DNA of 64,000 nucleotides from Stappia sp. MMSF_3263 (GTDB taxonomy: Bacteria; Pseudomonadota; Alphaproteobacteria; Rhizobiales; Stappiaceae). The notes beneath the pieces were generated by a model. The model made no database searches and was not told the origin of the DNA. It was given only the letters and a program-made list of their open reading frames with translations. Location of the stretch: contig NZ_JASHIK010000007.1 in the NCBI RefSeq assembly GCF_030733745.1, forward strand, positions 124,001 through 188,000, read 5' to 3'. The translations under genes were made by a program, and so were the position numbers. The number at the start of each line of letters is the position of its first letter. Position 1 is the first letter of the stretch. Below, in pieces: positions 29,875 to 39,904 of this stretch.

Positions 29875-30525
29875 ATGGCTAACGCCAATCAGGCTCAAGA
29901 ACCTTCTATGGAAGAAATCCTGGCGTCCATTCGCCGGATTATTTCCGATGAGGATACACCGTCTGATGACAAGGCCGAGGCTGCAGCCGAAGCCGATACG
30001 ACGGATGACGCGCTTGCCGATGCCGGCGAGGAGATGTCGCAGGACGACCTCGACAAGCTGTTTGATTCCGCCGGCGATGCCGATGTGGAAGTCGAGCCGG
30101 ATCCCGAGCCCGAGATCGAAGACGTGGCCGAGGTCGACGATGTCCTGGAACTGACCGAGGACCAGGCCGTCGACGAGGACGAGTTCGATCTTGTCGAGGG
30201 CCTTGCGACCGAGGAAGACGATACCGGCGACGTCGCTTTCGTCGACGAGCGTGCCGAGGCGGAAACCCCGAAATCCGATCCCTGGACACGCCCGGCGCGC
30301 GACAGCACGGCGGAAGAGCTGCTGTCGCCCTCGGCGGACCAGGCCGTGCAGGCCGCGTTCCACAATCTGGCCGGCACGATCCTTTCCAACAACGCCCGCA
30401 CGCTGGAGGATCTCGTCAAGGAGATGCTGCGGCCGATGCTGAAGGGCTGGCTCGACGAAAATCTTCCCCCGCTCGTCGAGCGGCTCGTACGCCAGGAGAT
30501 CGAGCGGGTATCGCGCGGACGCTGA
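29875..30525 (+). CDS. popZ: Polar organizing protein PopZ (DUF2497)
   Basis: Cytoplasmic scaffold that self-assembles at cell poles and anchors ParB-parS and cell-cycle regulators. Residues 8-25 carry the hallmark [20 protein letters not shown], the N-terminal client-binding helix. A long acidic, disordered Asp/Glu-rich linker follows. The C-terminal oligomerisation region, [20 protein letters not shown] with [16 protein letters not shown], closes the protein. The 216-residue length is somewhat longer than Caulobacter PopZ because of the linker. The ATG at 29875 (MANANQAQ) is chosen; earlier in-frame codons lie in the promoter. PopZ next to valS is the normal order. Confidence 0.93.
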   Translation: MANANQAQEPSMEEILASIRRIISDEDTPSDDKAEAAAEADTTDDALADAGEEMSQDDLDKLFDSAGDADVEVEPDPEPEIEDVAEVDDVLELTEDQAVDEDEFDLVEGLATEEDDTGDVAFVDERAEAETPKSDPWTRPARDSTAEELLSPSADQAVQAAFHNLAGTILSNNARTLEDLVKEMLRPMLKGWLDENLPPLVERLVRQEIERVSRGR

Positions 30526-30550
30526 TCCGCGCCGCCATATCCGCTCGTCA

Positions 30551-30573
30551 CGCCGCCCTCCGGGCGGCGTTTT
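30551..30573 (+). terminator. Rho-independent terminator between popZ and valS
   Basis: CGCCGCC and GGCGGCG form a 7-bp GC stem with a 5-base loop, followed by TTTTCGTTT. It lies 26 bases after the popZ stop, so valS is probably transcribed separately. Confidence 0.75.
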
Positions 30574-30662
30574 CGTTTCCAGCCCGCATGTGCGCGGTGG
30601 TTGACTTGGCGACATGCCTGCGAGTAACCACGCGTTCAGTTCACAGTTCCCCGGGAAAACCG

Positions 30663-33509
30663 ATGCTCGACAAGACCTACGATGCCGCCACAGTCGAACC
30701 CAGGATCGCCAAGGCCTGGGAAGACGCAGATGCCTTCAGGGCCGGCGCCGGCGCCGAGCCGGGGGCGGCGTCCTTCTCGATCGTGATCCCGCCGCCCAAT
30801 GTCACCGGCTCCCTGCACATGGGTCATGCGCTCAACAACACGTTGCAGGACGTGCTGGTGCGGTTCGAGCGCATGCGCGGGCGCGACGTGCTCTGGCAGC
30901 CGGGAATGGACCATGCGGGCATCGCCACGCAGATGGTGGTCGAGCGGCAGCTGGCCGAGCGCCAGGAGCCGGGGCGGCGCGACATGGGGCGCGAGGCCTT
31001 CGTCAACCGCATCTGGGAGTGGAAGGCCGAGTCCGGCGGCATGATCTTCAACCAGCTGAAGCGGCTGGGCGCGTCCTGCGACTGGTCGCGCGAACGCTTC
31101 ACCATGGACGAGGGCCTGTCGAGGGCCGTGCTGGAGGTCTTTGTCGGGCTCTATCGCGAGAACCTGATCTACAAGGACAAGCGGCTGGTCAACTGGGACC
31201 CGAAGCTTCTGACCGCGATCTCGGACCTCGAGGTCGAGCAGGTCGAGGTGAAGGGCAATCTCTGGCATTTCCGCTATCCGCTGGAAAACGGCGAGACCTT
31301 CGAGGCGCCCGTCGCCTTCGACGAGGACGGCAAGCCGGTGGAGTTCGAGACGCGCGACTACATCACCGTCGCCACGACGCGTCCCGAAACGATGCTCGGC
31401 GACACCGCCGTCGCGGTGAACCCGGAAGATCCGCGCTACAAGGGGCTGATCGGCAAGCATGTGGTGCTGCCGCTGGTCGGCCGCCGCATCCCCATCGTCG
31501 CCGACGACTACGCCGACCCGGATGCGGGATCGGGCGCGGTGAAGATCACCCCGGCGCATGACTTCAACGATTTCGAGGTCGGCAAGCGTCACAACCTGCC
31601 GATGATTTCGGTGCTCGACCGCGAGGCGAAGGTCCGCCTTGCCGAGAACCCGGAATTCCTAGAGGGCGTTGCCGAGAGCGCGGAGCTGTCCGAAACGATC
31701 TCGGCCTATGAGGGTTGCGACCGTTTCGACGTGCGCAAGCGGCTGGTCGAGCGGATGGAGGAACTCGGTCTTCTCGACCGGATCGAGCCGCACACCCACA
31801 TGGTGCCGCATGGCGACCGTGGCGGCGTGCCGATCGAGCCGCTGTTGACCGACCAGTGGTATGTCGACGCCAAGACGCTGGCCCAGCCGGCGATCGCCAG
31901 CGTGCGCGAGGGGCGGACGAACTTCGTGCCGCGCAACTGGGACAAGACCTATTACGAGTGGATGGAGAACATCCAGCCCTGGTGCATCTCGCGGCAGCTG
32001 TGGTGGGGACACCGGATCCCGGCCTGGTACGGCCCGGACGGCCGGATCTTCGTCGAACGCGGCGAGGAGGAGGCCTGCGCGGCTGCGGCGGAGCATTACG
32101 GCAAGCCCGTCGAGGTCATCGACATGGAGGCCGCTCTTGCCCGCTGGGAGAGCGGCGAGGACGGTGCCGGCATCGCGCTCTACCGCGACGAGGACGTGCT
32201 CGACACGTGGTTTTCCTCGGCGCTGTGGCCGTTCTCGACGCTCGGCTGGCCGGACAAGACACCCGAGCTTGCCAACTACTACCCGACAAGCGTGCTGATC
32301 ACCGGCTTCGACATCATCTTCTTCTGGGTTGCCCGGATGATGATGTTCGGCGATCACTACATGAAGACCGAGCCCTTCCACACGGTCTACATCCATGCCC
32401 TGGTCCGCGACGAGAAGGGCCAGAAGATGTCGAAGTCGAAGGGCAACGTCATCGATCCGCTGGCCCTGATCGAGGAGTACGGCGCCGACGCGCTTCGCTT
32501 CACGCTGGCGGCGATGGCCGCGCAGGGACGCGATATCAAGCTGGCGACCAGCCGGGTCGCGGGCTATCGCAACTTCGTCACCAAGCTGTGGAACGCGGCC
32601 CGCTTCGTCGAGATGAACGGCGGCGCCCGGCCGCAAGGGTTCGATCCGGCGGCCGTCCGGGAGACCGTCAATCGCTGGATTGTCACGGAGACGGGGCGCT
32701 GCGTCACCGAGGTCACCGAAGCGCTGGAAGGCTTCCGCTTCAACGAGGCGGCGGGCGCGGCCTACCGCTTCGTGTGGAACACCTATTGCGACTGGTACCT
32801 GGAGTTCGCCAAGCCGATCTTCAACGAAGGCACGGAAGAGGCGCAGGCGGAAACCCGCGCGACCGCGGCCTGGGTTCTCGACGAGATACTCAAGATGCTG
32901 CACCCGTTCATGCCGTTCATGACCGAGGAGCTGTGGGCCCGCGCGGTCGAGGAGGATGCGGCGGCGAGCCGGGACAACCTGCTCGTCCACACCCGCTGGC
33001 CAGGTTCGGCCGGCGGCGACCAGGGCGCGGCGGCCGAGATCAACTGGGTGGTCGACCTGATTTCCTCGATCCGCTCCGTGCGCGCCGAGATGAACGTTCC
33101 CGCCGGAGCGAAGGTGCCCCTGGTGGTGACCGGCGCCAACGAGGTGACACGCCAGCGTCTCAAGGCGCATGAGGCGGCGATCCTGCGTCTTGCCAGGGCC
33201 GAGGCGATCTCGCATGGCGACGCGCCGCCGCGCGGCTCCGTGCAGATTGTCAGTGGAGAAGCGGTGGTCTGCCTTCCTCTTGCCGACTTCATCGATCTTG
33301 GTGCGGAAGCGGCGCGCCTTGCCAAGGAAGAAGGCAAGCTCGACGACGAGATCGCACGCATCGACAAGAAGCTTGGAAATGCCGCTTTCGTCGCCAAGGC
33401 GCCGGAAGAGATCGTGGCGGCCGAGCAGGAGAAGCGGGTCGAGCTGGTCGAGCGACGCGACCGGGTTGTCGAGGCGCGCAAGCGGCTTGCCGACCTGTCG
33501 CATGCGTGA
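30663..33509 (+). CDS. valS: Valine--tRNA ligase
   Basis: Class I aminoacyl-tRNA synthetase that charges tRNA-Val, with an editing domain against threonine. The 948 residues show the HIGH-type motif [14 protein letters not shown] near residue 44. The editing-domain sequence [18 protein letters not shown] follows, then [16 protein letters not shown], and [13 protein letters not shown] near residue 590. The C-terminal coiled-coil arm that contacts tRNA covers the last 65 or so residues. The ATG at 30663 ([14 protein letters not shown]) matches the family start; upstream codons are not conserved-looking. Confidence 0.97.
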   Translation: MLDKTYDAATVEPRIAKAWEDADAFRAGAGAEPGAASFSIVIPPPNVTGSLHMGHALNNTLQDVLVRFERMRGRDVLWQPGMDHAGIATQMVVERQLAERQEPGRRDMGREAFVNRIWEWKAESGGMIFNQLKRLGASCDWSRERFTMDEGLSRAVLEVFVGLYRENLIYKDKRLVNWDPKLLTAISDLEVEQVEVKGNLWHFRYPLENGETFEAPVAFDEDGKPVEFETRDYITVATTRPETMLGDTAVAVNPEDPRYKGLIGKHVVLPLVGRRIPIVADDYADPDAGSGAVKITPAHDFNDFEVGKRHNLPMISVLDREAKVRLAENPEFLEGVAESAELSETISAYEGCDRFDVRKRLVERMEELGLLDRIEPHTHMVPHGDRGGVPIEPLLTDQWYVDAKTLAQPAIASVREGRTNFVPRNWDKTYYEWMENIQPWCISRQLWWGHRIPAWYGPDGRIFVERGEEEACAAAAEHYGKPVEVIDMEAALARWESGEDGAGIALYRDEDVLDTWFSSALWPFSTLGWPDKTPELANYYPTSVLITGFDIIFFWVARMMMFGDHYMKTEPFHTVYIHALVRDEKGQKMSKSKGNVIDPLALIEEYGADALRFTLAAMAAQGRDIKLATSRVAGYRNFVTKLWNAARFVEMNGGARPQGFDPAAVRETVNRWIVTETGRCVTEVTEALEGFRFNEAAGAAYRFVWNTYCDWYLEFAKPIFNEGTEEAQAETRATAAWVLDEILKMLHPFMPFMTEELWARAVEEDAAASRDNLLVHTRWPGSAGGDQGAAAEINWVVDLISSIRSVRAEMNVPAGAKVPLVVTGANEVTRQRLKAHEAAILRLARAEAISHGDAPPRGSVQIVSGEAVVCLPLADFIDLGAEAARLAKEEGKLDDEIARIDKKLGNAAFVAKAPEEIVAAEQEKRVELVERRDRVVEARKRLADLSHA

Positions 33510-33537
33510 CCGGGCGATCTGTACGGGGAAGTAGCGG

Positions 33538-34101
33538 ATGATGCGTTTTGCGGGATTGCGGAATGGGCGCGCCGGTGTCGCGCGGGGGCGGGGCGTGCTT
33601 GCCGCCGGCCTGATCGCACTTGGTGCGTCGGCGGGCCTTGCCTCGCCGGCCCTGGCCGAGAAGATCGTCAATCCTGTCGCCGTCTTCTCCGGGCTCGACA
33701 AGATCACCGGCCGCATCATCGCGTTCGACGTCTATGTCGGCGAGACGGTGCAGTTCGGGGCGCTGCAGGTGACCCCGCGCGAGTGCAACACCCGGCCGCA
33801 GACGGAAGCTCCGCAGACGACCGCCTTCGTCGAGGTCGACGAGATCACGCTGAACAACGAGGTGCGGCGGATCTTCACCGGCTGGATGTTTGCCGCCAGT
33901 CCCGGCCTGCACGCGGTGGAGCATGCCGTCTACGACGTGTGGCTGACCGACTGCAAGCAGTCCTCGAGCGTCGCCCCGCCGGCGAACTACAGCGGCCCGC
34001 CGATCTCCGAACAGGCCGCGGCCGGCAACGATCCGCTGGCAGGAACCGCGCCCAAGCTCGGGCCGGAACAGGTCGTTCCGCGCATCAAGCCGCCGCAGTA
34101 A
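33538..34101 (+). CDS. DUF2155 domain-containing exported protein
   Basis: 187-residue protein with an N-terminal twin-Arg-containing hydrophobic leader ending SPALAEKIV, so probably exported to the periplasm. The central part (FSGLDKITGRIIAFDVYVGE, then TPRECNTRPQTEAPQTTAFV and FTGWMFAASPGLHAVEHAVY) is the DUF2155 domain, containing two cysteines. A Pro-rich tail follows. Function is unknown. In many alphaproteobacteria this gene sits beside a NDUFA12 homologue and aat; here it follows valS by 28 bases and no NDUFA12 gene is nearby. Convergent with the hydrolase gene. Confidence 0.88.
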   Translation: MMRFAGLRNGRAGVARGRGVLAAGLIALGASAGLASPALAEKIVNPVAVFSGLDKITGRIIAFDVYVGETVQFGALQVTPRECNTRPQTEAPQTTAFVEVDEITLNNEVRRIFTGWMFAASPGLHAVEHAVYDVWLTDCKQSSSVAPPANYSGPPISEQAAAGNDPLAGTAPKLGPEQVVPRIKPPQ

Positions 34102-34119
34102 GGCGCCGCCGGCACGGCA

Positions 34120-35178
34120 TCATTCTTCCGTGACCTTGCGGATCCACTCGCTCATGGACGCAATCGCGCCTGGCGCATAGGCGTTGCGGCCGAGCACCAC
34201 GAAGGCGGCCCTGGCATGCCAGGGCATCTGGTCGGGCAGCTGATAGTTGAACAGGCTCGCCCGCAGCAGGCCGTGCGTCGCCCCCGGCAGCATTGTCACG
34301 ATGCTTGGCCTTGCAGGAAGATGCAGGCGCCGGTAGTCGGCGGCGTTTGCCCGCGGATTGACGTTAAGGTCCCGCTCGCCCCAGATCGCCATGAACGGCC
34401 TGTCGATCCGCGCGATGTCGGTGCTTGCATCCTCATGCCGGTTGCGGGCGATGAAGGCGAGGCGTTCCGGCGTCACGTCGATCCGCCGGGCTGCTTCGCC
34501 GGGCGCGAGGGTGCCCGTGGCAAGACCCGAGAACAGTTCCGTCTCCCGGCGATCCGCATCGATCAGGTGCCCGGCTATCCGCTCCGGCGTCCAGCCTTCC
34601 GCCTCAAGCCGCCGCGCGGTGAAATAGTCGCCCTGGCGCTGCCAGTTCACGGCGCCCCCGACAAGCACGAAAAAACCCGCGTCCGTTTCCGTAGCGGCAA
34701 GGCGCGGCAACACCCAGCCGGCTTGGGAGAAGCCGAGGAAGCCGATCCTGCCACCGGCCTGCGGCAGGCTGTCTGCAACGGCCGACAGGGCCGCCCGCGC
34801 CTCGTCGGCACGGTCCTGCATCGACTGGGAGAGCCAGTCGCCGGTGCTTGCGCCGATGCCGGGCTTGTCCCAGGTGAAGACCGCGATTCCGTCGTCGAGC
34901 AGGGCGTTGACGAGGGGAAGGTAGCCGCCGGCGGAAAAGCGGTCCTGGGGACCGTCGCCATGGACGAGCAGCACCACCGCCCGCGGCCGTTCGCCGGCGT
35001 TCCCGGGCAGAAGCAGCGTCCCCGACAAGCCGGCCCCGCCGCTGTCGAAGGTGAGTTCGCGCTGCGTGCGCCCGGCAAGGTCGAAGTCCGACAGTCCGGG
35101 CAGCGCAAGCCCCACGATCGCGAGCGCCAGGACAGCGCCCGCAATCAGCCAGCGGATCGTGCGTCCCTGCTTGCGCAT
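34120..35178 (-). CDS. Alpha/beta hydrolase, membrane-anchored or exported
   Basis: 352-residue serine hydrolase of the alpha/beta fold. An N-terminal hydrophobic segment (residues 9-28, WLIAGAVLALAIVGLALPGL) suggests an uncleaved anchor or a signal peptide. The oxyanion region LLVHGDGPQDRFS is near residue 72, and the nucleophile elbow GFSQAG near residue 150. The acid lies in IWGERDLNVNP, and the terminal LPGATHGLL carries the catalytic His. This matches prolyl-oligopeptidase-type or dienelactone hydrolases. Substrate is unknown. AAGGAG lies six bases before the ATG. It is encoded opposite to its upstream neighbour valS/DUF2155. Confidence 0.88.
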   Translation of the reverse strand: MRKQGRTIRWLIAGAVLALAIVGLALPGLSDFDLAGRTQRELTFDSGGAGLSGTLLLPGNAGERPRAVVLLVHGDGPQDRFSAGGYLPLVNALLDDGIAVFTWDKPGIGASTGDWLSQSMQDRADEARAALSAVADSLPQAGGRIGFLGFSQAGWVLPRLAATETDAGFFVLVGGAVNWQRQGDYFTARRLEAEGWTPERIAGHLIDADRRETELFSGLATGTLAPGEAARRIDVTPERLAFIARNRHEDASTDIARIDRPFMAIWGERDLNVNPRANAADYRRLHLPARPSIVTMLPGATHGLLRASLFNYQLPDQMPWHARAAFVVLGRNAYAPGAIASMSEWIRKVTEE

Positions 35179-35268
35179 CCCGTCTCCTTGCTGACTGCCC
35201 GCCGCCGTTTCAGGTCAGGTGGGGACGGCGGGCGGCCTGTTCAACCTGCGGTTCCGTGCTTGCCCGGA

Positions 35269-36168
35269 TCAGCCCTGCAGACTCCTGCCCATGCGTCCGG
35301 CCAGGTCCTGGATGAACTGGAAGGCGACGCGGCCCGAACGGCTGCCGCGGGTCGTCGCCCATTCCAGCGCCTCGGCCCGCAGCGTCTCTGCGTCTTGGTC
35401 AAGGCCGTAATGGGCCACATAGGCCTCGATCATCGCCAGGAACTCGTCCTGGCTGCACTTGTGAAAGCCGAGCCAGAGGCCGAATCGGTCGGAGAGCGAG
35501 ACCTTTTCCTCGACCGCTTCGCCGGGATTGATCGCGGTGGAGCGCTCGTTTTCGATCATGTCGCGGGGCAGCAGGTGGCGGCGGTTGGAGGTGGCGTAGA
35601 ACAGCACCGTCTCCGGCCGTCCTTCGATGCCGCCGTCGAGCGCGGCCTTCAGGGACTTGTAGGAGGCATCGCCGCTGTCGAAGCTGAGATCGTCGCAATA
35701 GACGATGGTGCGGTGGCCGCCGGCCTTCACCAGTTTCATCAGGGCCGGCAGGCTCTCGATGTCCTCGCGGTGGATCTCGATCAGCTTCAGGCGGTCATCC
35801 TTGCCGTCCCGTGCGAGCAGGGCGTTGACATGGGCGTGGGTCGCCTTGACCAGCGAGGACTTGCCCATGCCGCGCGCGCCCCACAGCAGCACGTTGTTGG
35901 CGGCAAAGCCGCTGGCGAAACGCATCGTGTTGTCGACCAGCTGGTCGCGGGCCCGGTCGACGCCCTGGAGCAGCGAGATGTCGATCCTGTTGACACGCTC
36001 GACCGGTTCGAGCGTGGCTTCGCCCGCGTGCCAGACAAAGGCGTCGGCTGCCGAAAAGTCCGGCGCGGCGTGCTCCGGCGGCACCGCGCGTGCGATGAGA
36101 CCGATGAGTGTGTCCAGCCGCGATGCGATGGCGGTCATTTCGGACTTGTCGTGTTGCTGGGGATCCAT
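35269..36168 (-). CDS. DUF815 family AAA-type ATPase
   Basis: 299-residue cytoplasmic P-loop ATPase. Walker A is LLWGARGMGKSSLVKA near residue 104 and a Walker-B-like segment is RTIVYCDDLSFD near residue 155. ATSNRRHLLPRDMIEN (sensor region) and LSDRFGLWLGFHKCSQDEFL follow, the typical DUF815 pattern. The exact function is not known. The start at 36168 (MDPQQHDKSEM) is uncertain because no strong ribosome site precedes it; an ATG at 36137 is the alternative. It is divergent from yajC. This ATPase next to yajC-secDF recurs in Rhizobiales. Confidence 0.88.
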   Translation of the reverse strand: MDPQQHDKSEMTAIASRLDTLIGLIARAVPPEHAAPDFSAADAFVWHAGEATLEPVERVNRIDISLLQGVDRARDQLVDNTMRFASGFAANNVLLWGARGMGKSSLVKATHAHVNALLARDGKDDRLKLIEIHREDIESLPALMKLVKAGGHRTIVYCDDLSFDSGDASYKSLKAALDGGIEGRPETVLFYATSNRRHLLPRDMIENERSTAINPGEAVEEKVSLSDRFGLWLGFHKCSQDEFLAMIEAYVAHYGLDQDAETLRAEALEWATTRGSRSGRVAFQFIQDLAGRMGRSLQG

Positions 36169-36315
36169 ATCTGTGCCGTGGGTCTTTGTTCTGGTTGTCT
36201 GTTGGCGGCCGGGGGGAGGACCGCAGGGAGGATGCCGGTTACCTAGCATGCCGGCGCCCGTGTCCCAAGACCGGGAAAGGCCGCGTGGAGCTTTCCGCCC
36301 ATCCACCGGTTCGCC

Positions 36316-36343
36316 TTGCAAAGCCGGGCGCGACTTGTATAGT
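36316..36343 (+). promoter_or_regulatory. Sigma70-type promoter for yajC-secDF
   Basis: TTGCAA at 36316-36321 and TATAGT at 36338-36343, 16 bases apart, lie about 85 bases before the yajC ATG. The -10 matches consensus at five of six positions. Confidence 0.6.
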
Positions 36344-36425
36344 CCGCGCGACTTTTGGTTCAGTTGCCGGTGACTTGCCGTGCTTGCGCTAGGACGCAGG
36401 GGCAGGGCCGGCCAGGGAGACGCTA

Positions 36426-36758
36426 ATGCTGATTTCGCCCGCCTACGCACAGGGTGCCGGGGGCTCGACCCCCGACCTTTTGATGTCGATCCTTCCGTTC
36501 GTCCTGATCTTCGTGATCATGTACTTCCTCATCATCCGCCCGCAGCGTCAGCGTATGAAGCAGCACCAGGAACTGGTCGCGAACCTGCGTCGTGGCGATA
36601 CGGTGGTGACCGCCGGAGGCCTCATCGGCAAGGTCTCGAAGGTCGTCGACGAAAGCGAAGTCCAGCTTGAGCTCGCCGAGGGTCTCAAGGTTCGCGCCGT
36701 GCGCAGCATGATCACGGAAGTGCGGTCCAAGTCCGAACCGGTCAAGGACAACGGCTGA
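36426..36758 (+). CDS. yajC: Preprotein translocase subunit YajC
   Basis: Single-pass inner-membrane accessory subunit of the SecDF complex. 110 residues: a short Ala/Gly-rich N-terminus, one helix SILPFVLIFVIMYFLIIRPQ directly followed by RQRMKQHQELVANLRRGDTV, the family signature. A cytoplasmic beta domain and basic tail follow. GGGAGACGCT precedes the ATG. It is the first gene of the secDF operon. Confidence 0.96.
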   Translation: MLISPAYAQGAGGSTPDLLMSILPFVLIFVIMYFLIIRPQRQRMKQHQELVANLRRGDTVVTAGGLIGKVSKVVDESEVQLELAEGLKVRAVRSMITEVRSKSEPVKDNG

Positions 36759-36833
36759 CACCGGCCTTGATGCCATTTTTTCCCGGCGCGGCCTGACGGG
36801 TCGCGCCGACGGCACAGCAGAAACGGCAACGCC

Positions 36834-38444
36834 ATGCTTTATTTCGCGCGCTGGAAGATCACCCTGATCGTCCTCGTCATTCTCGTCGGGGCGATCACGA
36901 CCCTGCCGAACTTCCTGTCTCCCGCGACCTTGAGGGCCATGCCCGACTGGCTCCCCAAGAGCCGGATCGTGCTGGGTCTCGACCTGCAGGGCGGTGCCTA
37001 TCTGCTTTATGAAGTCGACCGGGCCGACTACATCCAGAAGCGGCTGAAGACGCTGGAAGGCGACATTCGCCAGACCCTGCGCGACGAACCGCGCATCGGT
37101 TACACGGGCCTTGGCGTGCAGGGCAACGGCACGCAGGTGCGCATTCGCGACCTGACGCGTCTCGACGAAGCGCGCACGCGCCTGTCCGCGCTTACCAACC
37201 CGCTCGTCACCAACGTGTTCGGCGGTCAGGCCGTCGACGAGTTCGAGATGACCGTGGCCGATGACGGCCTCGTGCGGTTCTCCTATACCGAGCAGGGACT
37301 GTCGCAGCGCATCAGCTCCATCGTGCAGCAGTCGATCGAGGTGATTCGACTGCGTCTCGACGAGTTCGGCACCACCGAGCCCAGCATCCAGCGACAGGGC
37401 GAGGACCGCATCCTTGTCGAGGCGCCGGGCGAGGGCGACCCGCAGCGGCTGAAGGAGCTTGTCGGCCAGACCGCGCAGCTCACCTTCCACATGGTCGACC
37501 AGTCCATGTCGGCGGAACAGGCGATGCAGTCCCGCCCGCCGGTCGGGACGGTCGTGATGTACTCGGCCGAGGACCCGCCGTTCCCCTATCTGCTCGAGGA
37601 AGCCCCGCTCCTGTCGGGCGAGGACCTGATCGACGCGCAGGTCGCCTTCGACCAGCAGTCCAACGAGCCGGTGGTCAATTTCCGCTTCAACACCTCCGGC
37701 GCACGCACCTTCTCGGTCGTCACCCAGCGCAATGTCGGGCGTCCCTTTGCCATCGTCCTCGACCAGGAAGTGATCTCGGCGCCGGTCATCCGCGAGCCGA
37801 TCACCGGCGGTTCGGGGCAGATTTCCGGCAGCTTCACCGTCGAGAGCGCCAACGATCTTGCGGTGCTGCTGCGTGCCGGCGCGCTGCCGGCCAAGCTGAC
37901 GGTCGTGGAGGAGCGTTCCATCGGTCCGGGCCTGGGACAGGATTCGGTCGATGCCGGCCGCATCGCATCGATCATCGGCGCCGCGCTGGTGATCGGCTTC
38001 ATGGTGCTGGCCTACGGGCGCTTCGGCGTGATCGCCGATCTGGCGCTTGCCACCAACATCATCCTCATCTTCGGCGCGCTGACCTTCCTGCAGGCGACGC
38101 TCACCTTGCCGGGCATTGCCGGCATCGTGCTGACCATCGGCATGGCGGTCGACGCCAACGTGCTGATCTTCGAACGCATTCGCGAGGAGGCGAGGGCGGG
38201 GCGCTCCGCCATCAGCGCCATCGATGCCGGTTACTCGCGCGCGCTCGGCACCATCCTCGATGCCAACATCACGACGCTGATCGCCGCGCTGATCCTGTTC
38301 CAGCTGGGCTCCGGTCCGATCCGGGGCTTCGCCGTAACGCTGGCGATCGGCATCTTCACCACGGTGTTCTCGGCCTTCACCGTTTCGCGCCTTCTGGTGG
38401 CTCTCTGGGTACGCTGGAAGCGCCCGAGCCACCTGCCGATCTGA
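36834..38444 (+). CDS. secD: Protein translocase subunit SecD
   Basis: Inner-membrane RND-type subunit that uses proton-motive force to pull exported proteins through SecYEG from the periplasm. The 536 residues have a first helix, then the hallmark VLGLDLQGGAYLLYEVD. A large periplasmic P1 domain follows (IRLRDELGTTEP-type sequence here IEVIRLRLDEFGTTEPSIQR). Five C-terminal helices follow, with TLPGIAGIVLTIGMAVDANV containing the key aspartate. It lies 75 bases after yajC. Confidence 0.97.
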   Translation: MLYFARWKITLIVLVILVGAITTLPNFLSPATLRAMPDWLPKSRIVLGLDLQGGAYLLYEVDRADYIQKRLKTLEGDIRQTLRDEPRIGYTGLGVQGNGTQVRIRDLTRLDEARTRLSALTNPLVTNVFGGQAVDEFEMTVADDGLVRFSYTEQGLSQRISSIVQQSIEVIRLRLDEFGTTEPSIQRQGEDRILVEAPGEGDPQRLKELVGQTAQLTFHMVDQSMSAEQAMQSRPPVGTVVMYSAEDPPFPYLLEEAPLLSGEDLIDAQVAFDQQSNEPVVNFRFNTSGARTFSVVTQRNVGRPFAIVLDQEVISAPVIREPITGGSGQISGSFTVESANDLAVLLRAGALPAKLTVVEERSIGPGLGQDSVDAGRIASIIGAALVIGFMVLAYGRFGVIADLALATNIILIFGALTFLQATLTLPGIAGIVLTIGMAVDANVLIFERIREEARAGRSAISAIDAGYSRALGTILDANITTLIAALILFQLGSGPIRGFAVTLAIGIFTTVFSAFTVSRLLVALWVRWKRPSHLPI

Positions 38445-38463
38445 CCATCCGGGGACCCAAGCC

Positions 38464-39432
38464 ATGCTATTGAGAATGATCCCGGACAACACGCGCATCC
38501 GCTTCATGTGGCTGCGCAGCGTTTCCTTCCCGCTCTCGGCCGTGATGTTTCTCGCGTCGATCGCGCTGTTCTTTTCCGTCGGGCTGAATTTCGGCATCGA
38601 CTTCAAGGGCGGCACGGTCTTCGAGATGAAGACGATGGAATCGCCGGCCGACATTTCCGCGATCCGCACGCAGCTGGGCACGCTCAATCTGGGCGATGTG
38701 CAGGTGCAGCAGTTCGGCGCCGAAGACGAGGTGCTGGTGCGCGTGCAGCAGCCCGAAGGCGGCGAGCTTGCTCAGCAGGCGGTGGTCTCGCAGGTGCGCG
38801 AGATCTTCGGCGAGAGCGTCGAGTTCCGCCGTGTCGAGGTGGTCGGCCCGCGCGTTTCCGGTGAACTTGCCCAAGCCGGCATGATCGCCGTTATCGCCTC
38901 GCTGGTGGTGATCCTGTTCTACATCTGGTTCCGGTTCGAATGGCACTTCGCCGTCGGCGCGATCCTGACGACGATCAACGACATCGTCGTCACCGTCGGC
39001 CTTTTCGTCGTGCTGCAACTGGAGTTCTCGCTGTCGAGCATCGCCGCCATCCTGACAATCATCGGTTATTCGCTGAACGACACCGTTGTCGTCTACGACC
39101 GCATCCGCGAGAACCTGCGGCGCTACAAGAAGATGGCGCTGCCGGAACTGCTTGACCGCTCGATCAACGAGATGCTGTCGCGCACCGTGATGACGTCGGT
39201 CACGACCCTGCTGGCGCTGATCGCCCTTTACTCCTTCGGCGGCGAGGTGATCCGCTCCTTCACCCTGGCGATGATTTTCGGCGTGGTGATCGGCACCTAT
39301 TCCTCGATCTTCCTTGCCGCTCCGTTCCTGATCCTTCTCAAGCTGCGTCCCTCCAGCGTCACCGGTGGTGACGGGGGCGCGGATGCCGACAAGGCGGACG
39401 AGGGGTCTTCCGGCTCCGCCGCTTCCGCCTGA
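38464..39432 (+). CDS. secF: Protein translocase subunit SecF
   Basis: Partner of SecD in the same proton-driven export motor. 322 residues with helix 1 then LNFGIDFKGGTVFEMK, the SecF signature. A periplasmic domain and five helices follow, with ILTIIGYSLNDTVVVYDRIR and the terminal TTLLALIALYSFGGEVIRSF. The tail is acidic and Gly/Ser-rich. It begins 20 bases after secD, so the two are co-translated from one mRNA. Confidence 0.97.
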   Translation: MLLRMIPDNTRIRFMWLRSVSFPLSAVMFLASIALFFSVGLNFGIDFKGGTVFEMKTMESPADISAIRTQLGTLNLGDVQVQQFGAEDEVLVRVQQPEGGELAQQAVVSQVREIFGESVEFRRVEVVGPRVSGELAQAGMIAVIASLVVILFYIWFRFEWHFAVGAILTTINDIVVTVGLFVVLQLEFSLSSIAAILTIIGYSLNDTVVVYDRIRENLRRYKKMALPELLDRSINEMLSRTVMTSVTTLLALIALYSFGGEVIRSFTLAMIFGVVIGTYSSIFLAAPFLILLKLRPSSVTGGDGGADADKADEGSSGSAASA

Positions 39433-39445
39433 GCGGGAGCGGGTG

Positions 39446-39844
39446 ATGGCCGGGCGCGGACAAGGCATCGTCATCCGGGATGCACATTTTCCCGGGCGCG
39501 CGCCGATCGAGGCGTATGGCGATGGCGGCTTCCGGTTCGCGGGAATGTCGCATCGCGGCTCGATCCTGTGCGTGCCGAGCGGCATCTACGGGTTCCAGGC
39601 GACATCTGCATCGGAGCTGGATACCGCAGCGCTTGAGAAGGTGTTCGAGGAAGCAGCCGATATCGAGGTGCTCCTGGTGGGAACCGGCGAGGGCCTCGTG
39701 CCGCTGAAGCGGGAGCTTCGCGAGGCCGTCCGCGCCGCCGCCATCATGGCCGACCCGATGTCGACCGGCGCGGCGGTGCGCACCTACAACGTGCTTCTTT
39801 CCGAGGACCGGGCCGTCGCGGCCGTTTTGCTGGCGGTCGGATGA
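39446..39844 (+). CDS. Mth938-like domain protein, NDUFAF3 homologue
   Basis: 132-residue cytoplasmic protein of the Mth938/DUF498 fold. The conserved core is YGDGGFRFAGMSHRGSILCV followed by EVLLVGTGEGLVPLKRELRE and MSTGAAVRTYNVLLSEDRAV. The mitochondrial member NDUFAF3 is an assembly factor of complex I, and the bacterial gene is known for its linkage to secF and to a phytoene-synthase-like gene, exactly the order seen here. Its bacterial function is not established; a role in complex I membrane-arm assembly is inference. It starts 13 bases after secF. Confidence 0.85.
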   Translation: MAGRGQGIVIRDAHFPGRAPIEAYGDGGFRFAGMSHRGSILCVPSGIYGFQATSASELDTAALEKVFEEAADIEVLLVGTGEGLVPLKRELREAVRAAAIMADPMSTGAAVRTYNVLLSEDRAVAAVLLAVG

Positions 39845-39904
39845 TGCGGATCACGGGACAAGACCGCTCTCCACTTTTTCCGCCGCCGCGCTAGGTGTCG
39901 TTTC

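Noticed and set aside
33538-34101. Possible NDUFA12-DUF2155-aat complex I cluster
   Set aside because: DUF2155 is present, but neither NDUFA12 nor aat is next to it here, so no link to complex I can be claimed from context.
34216-36246. 676-codon plus-strand frame opposite the hydrolase and DUF815 ATPase
   Set aside because: The minus strand carries clear hydrolase and P-loop ATPase motifs and good start sites; the plus frame shows none.
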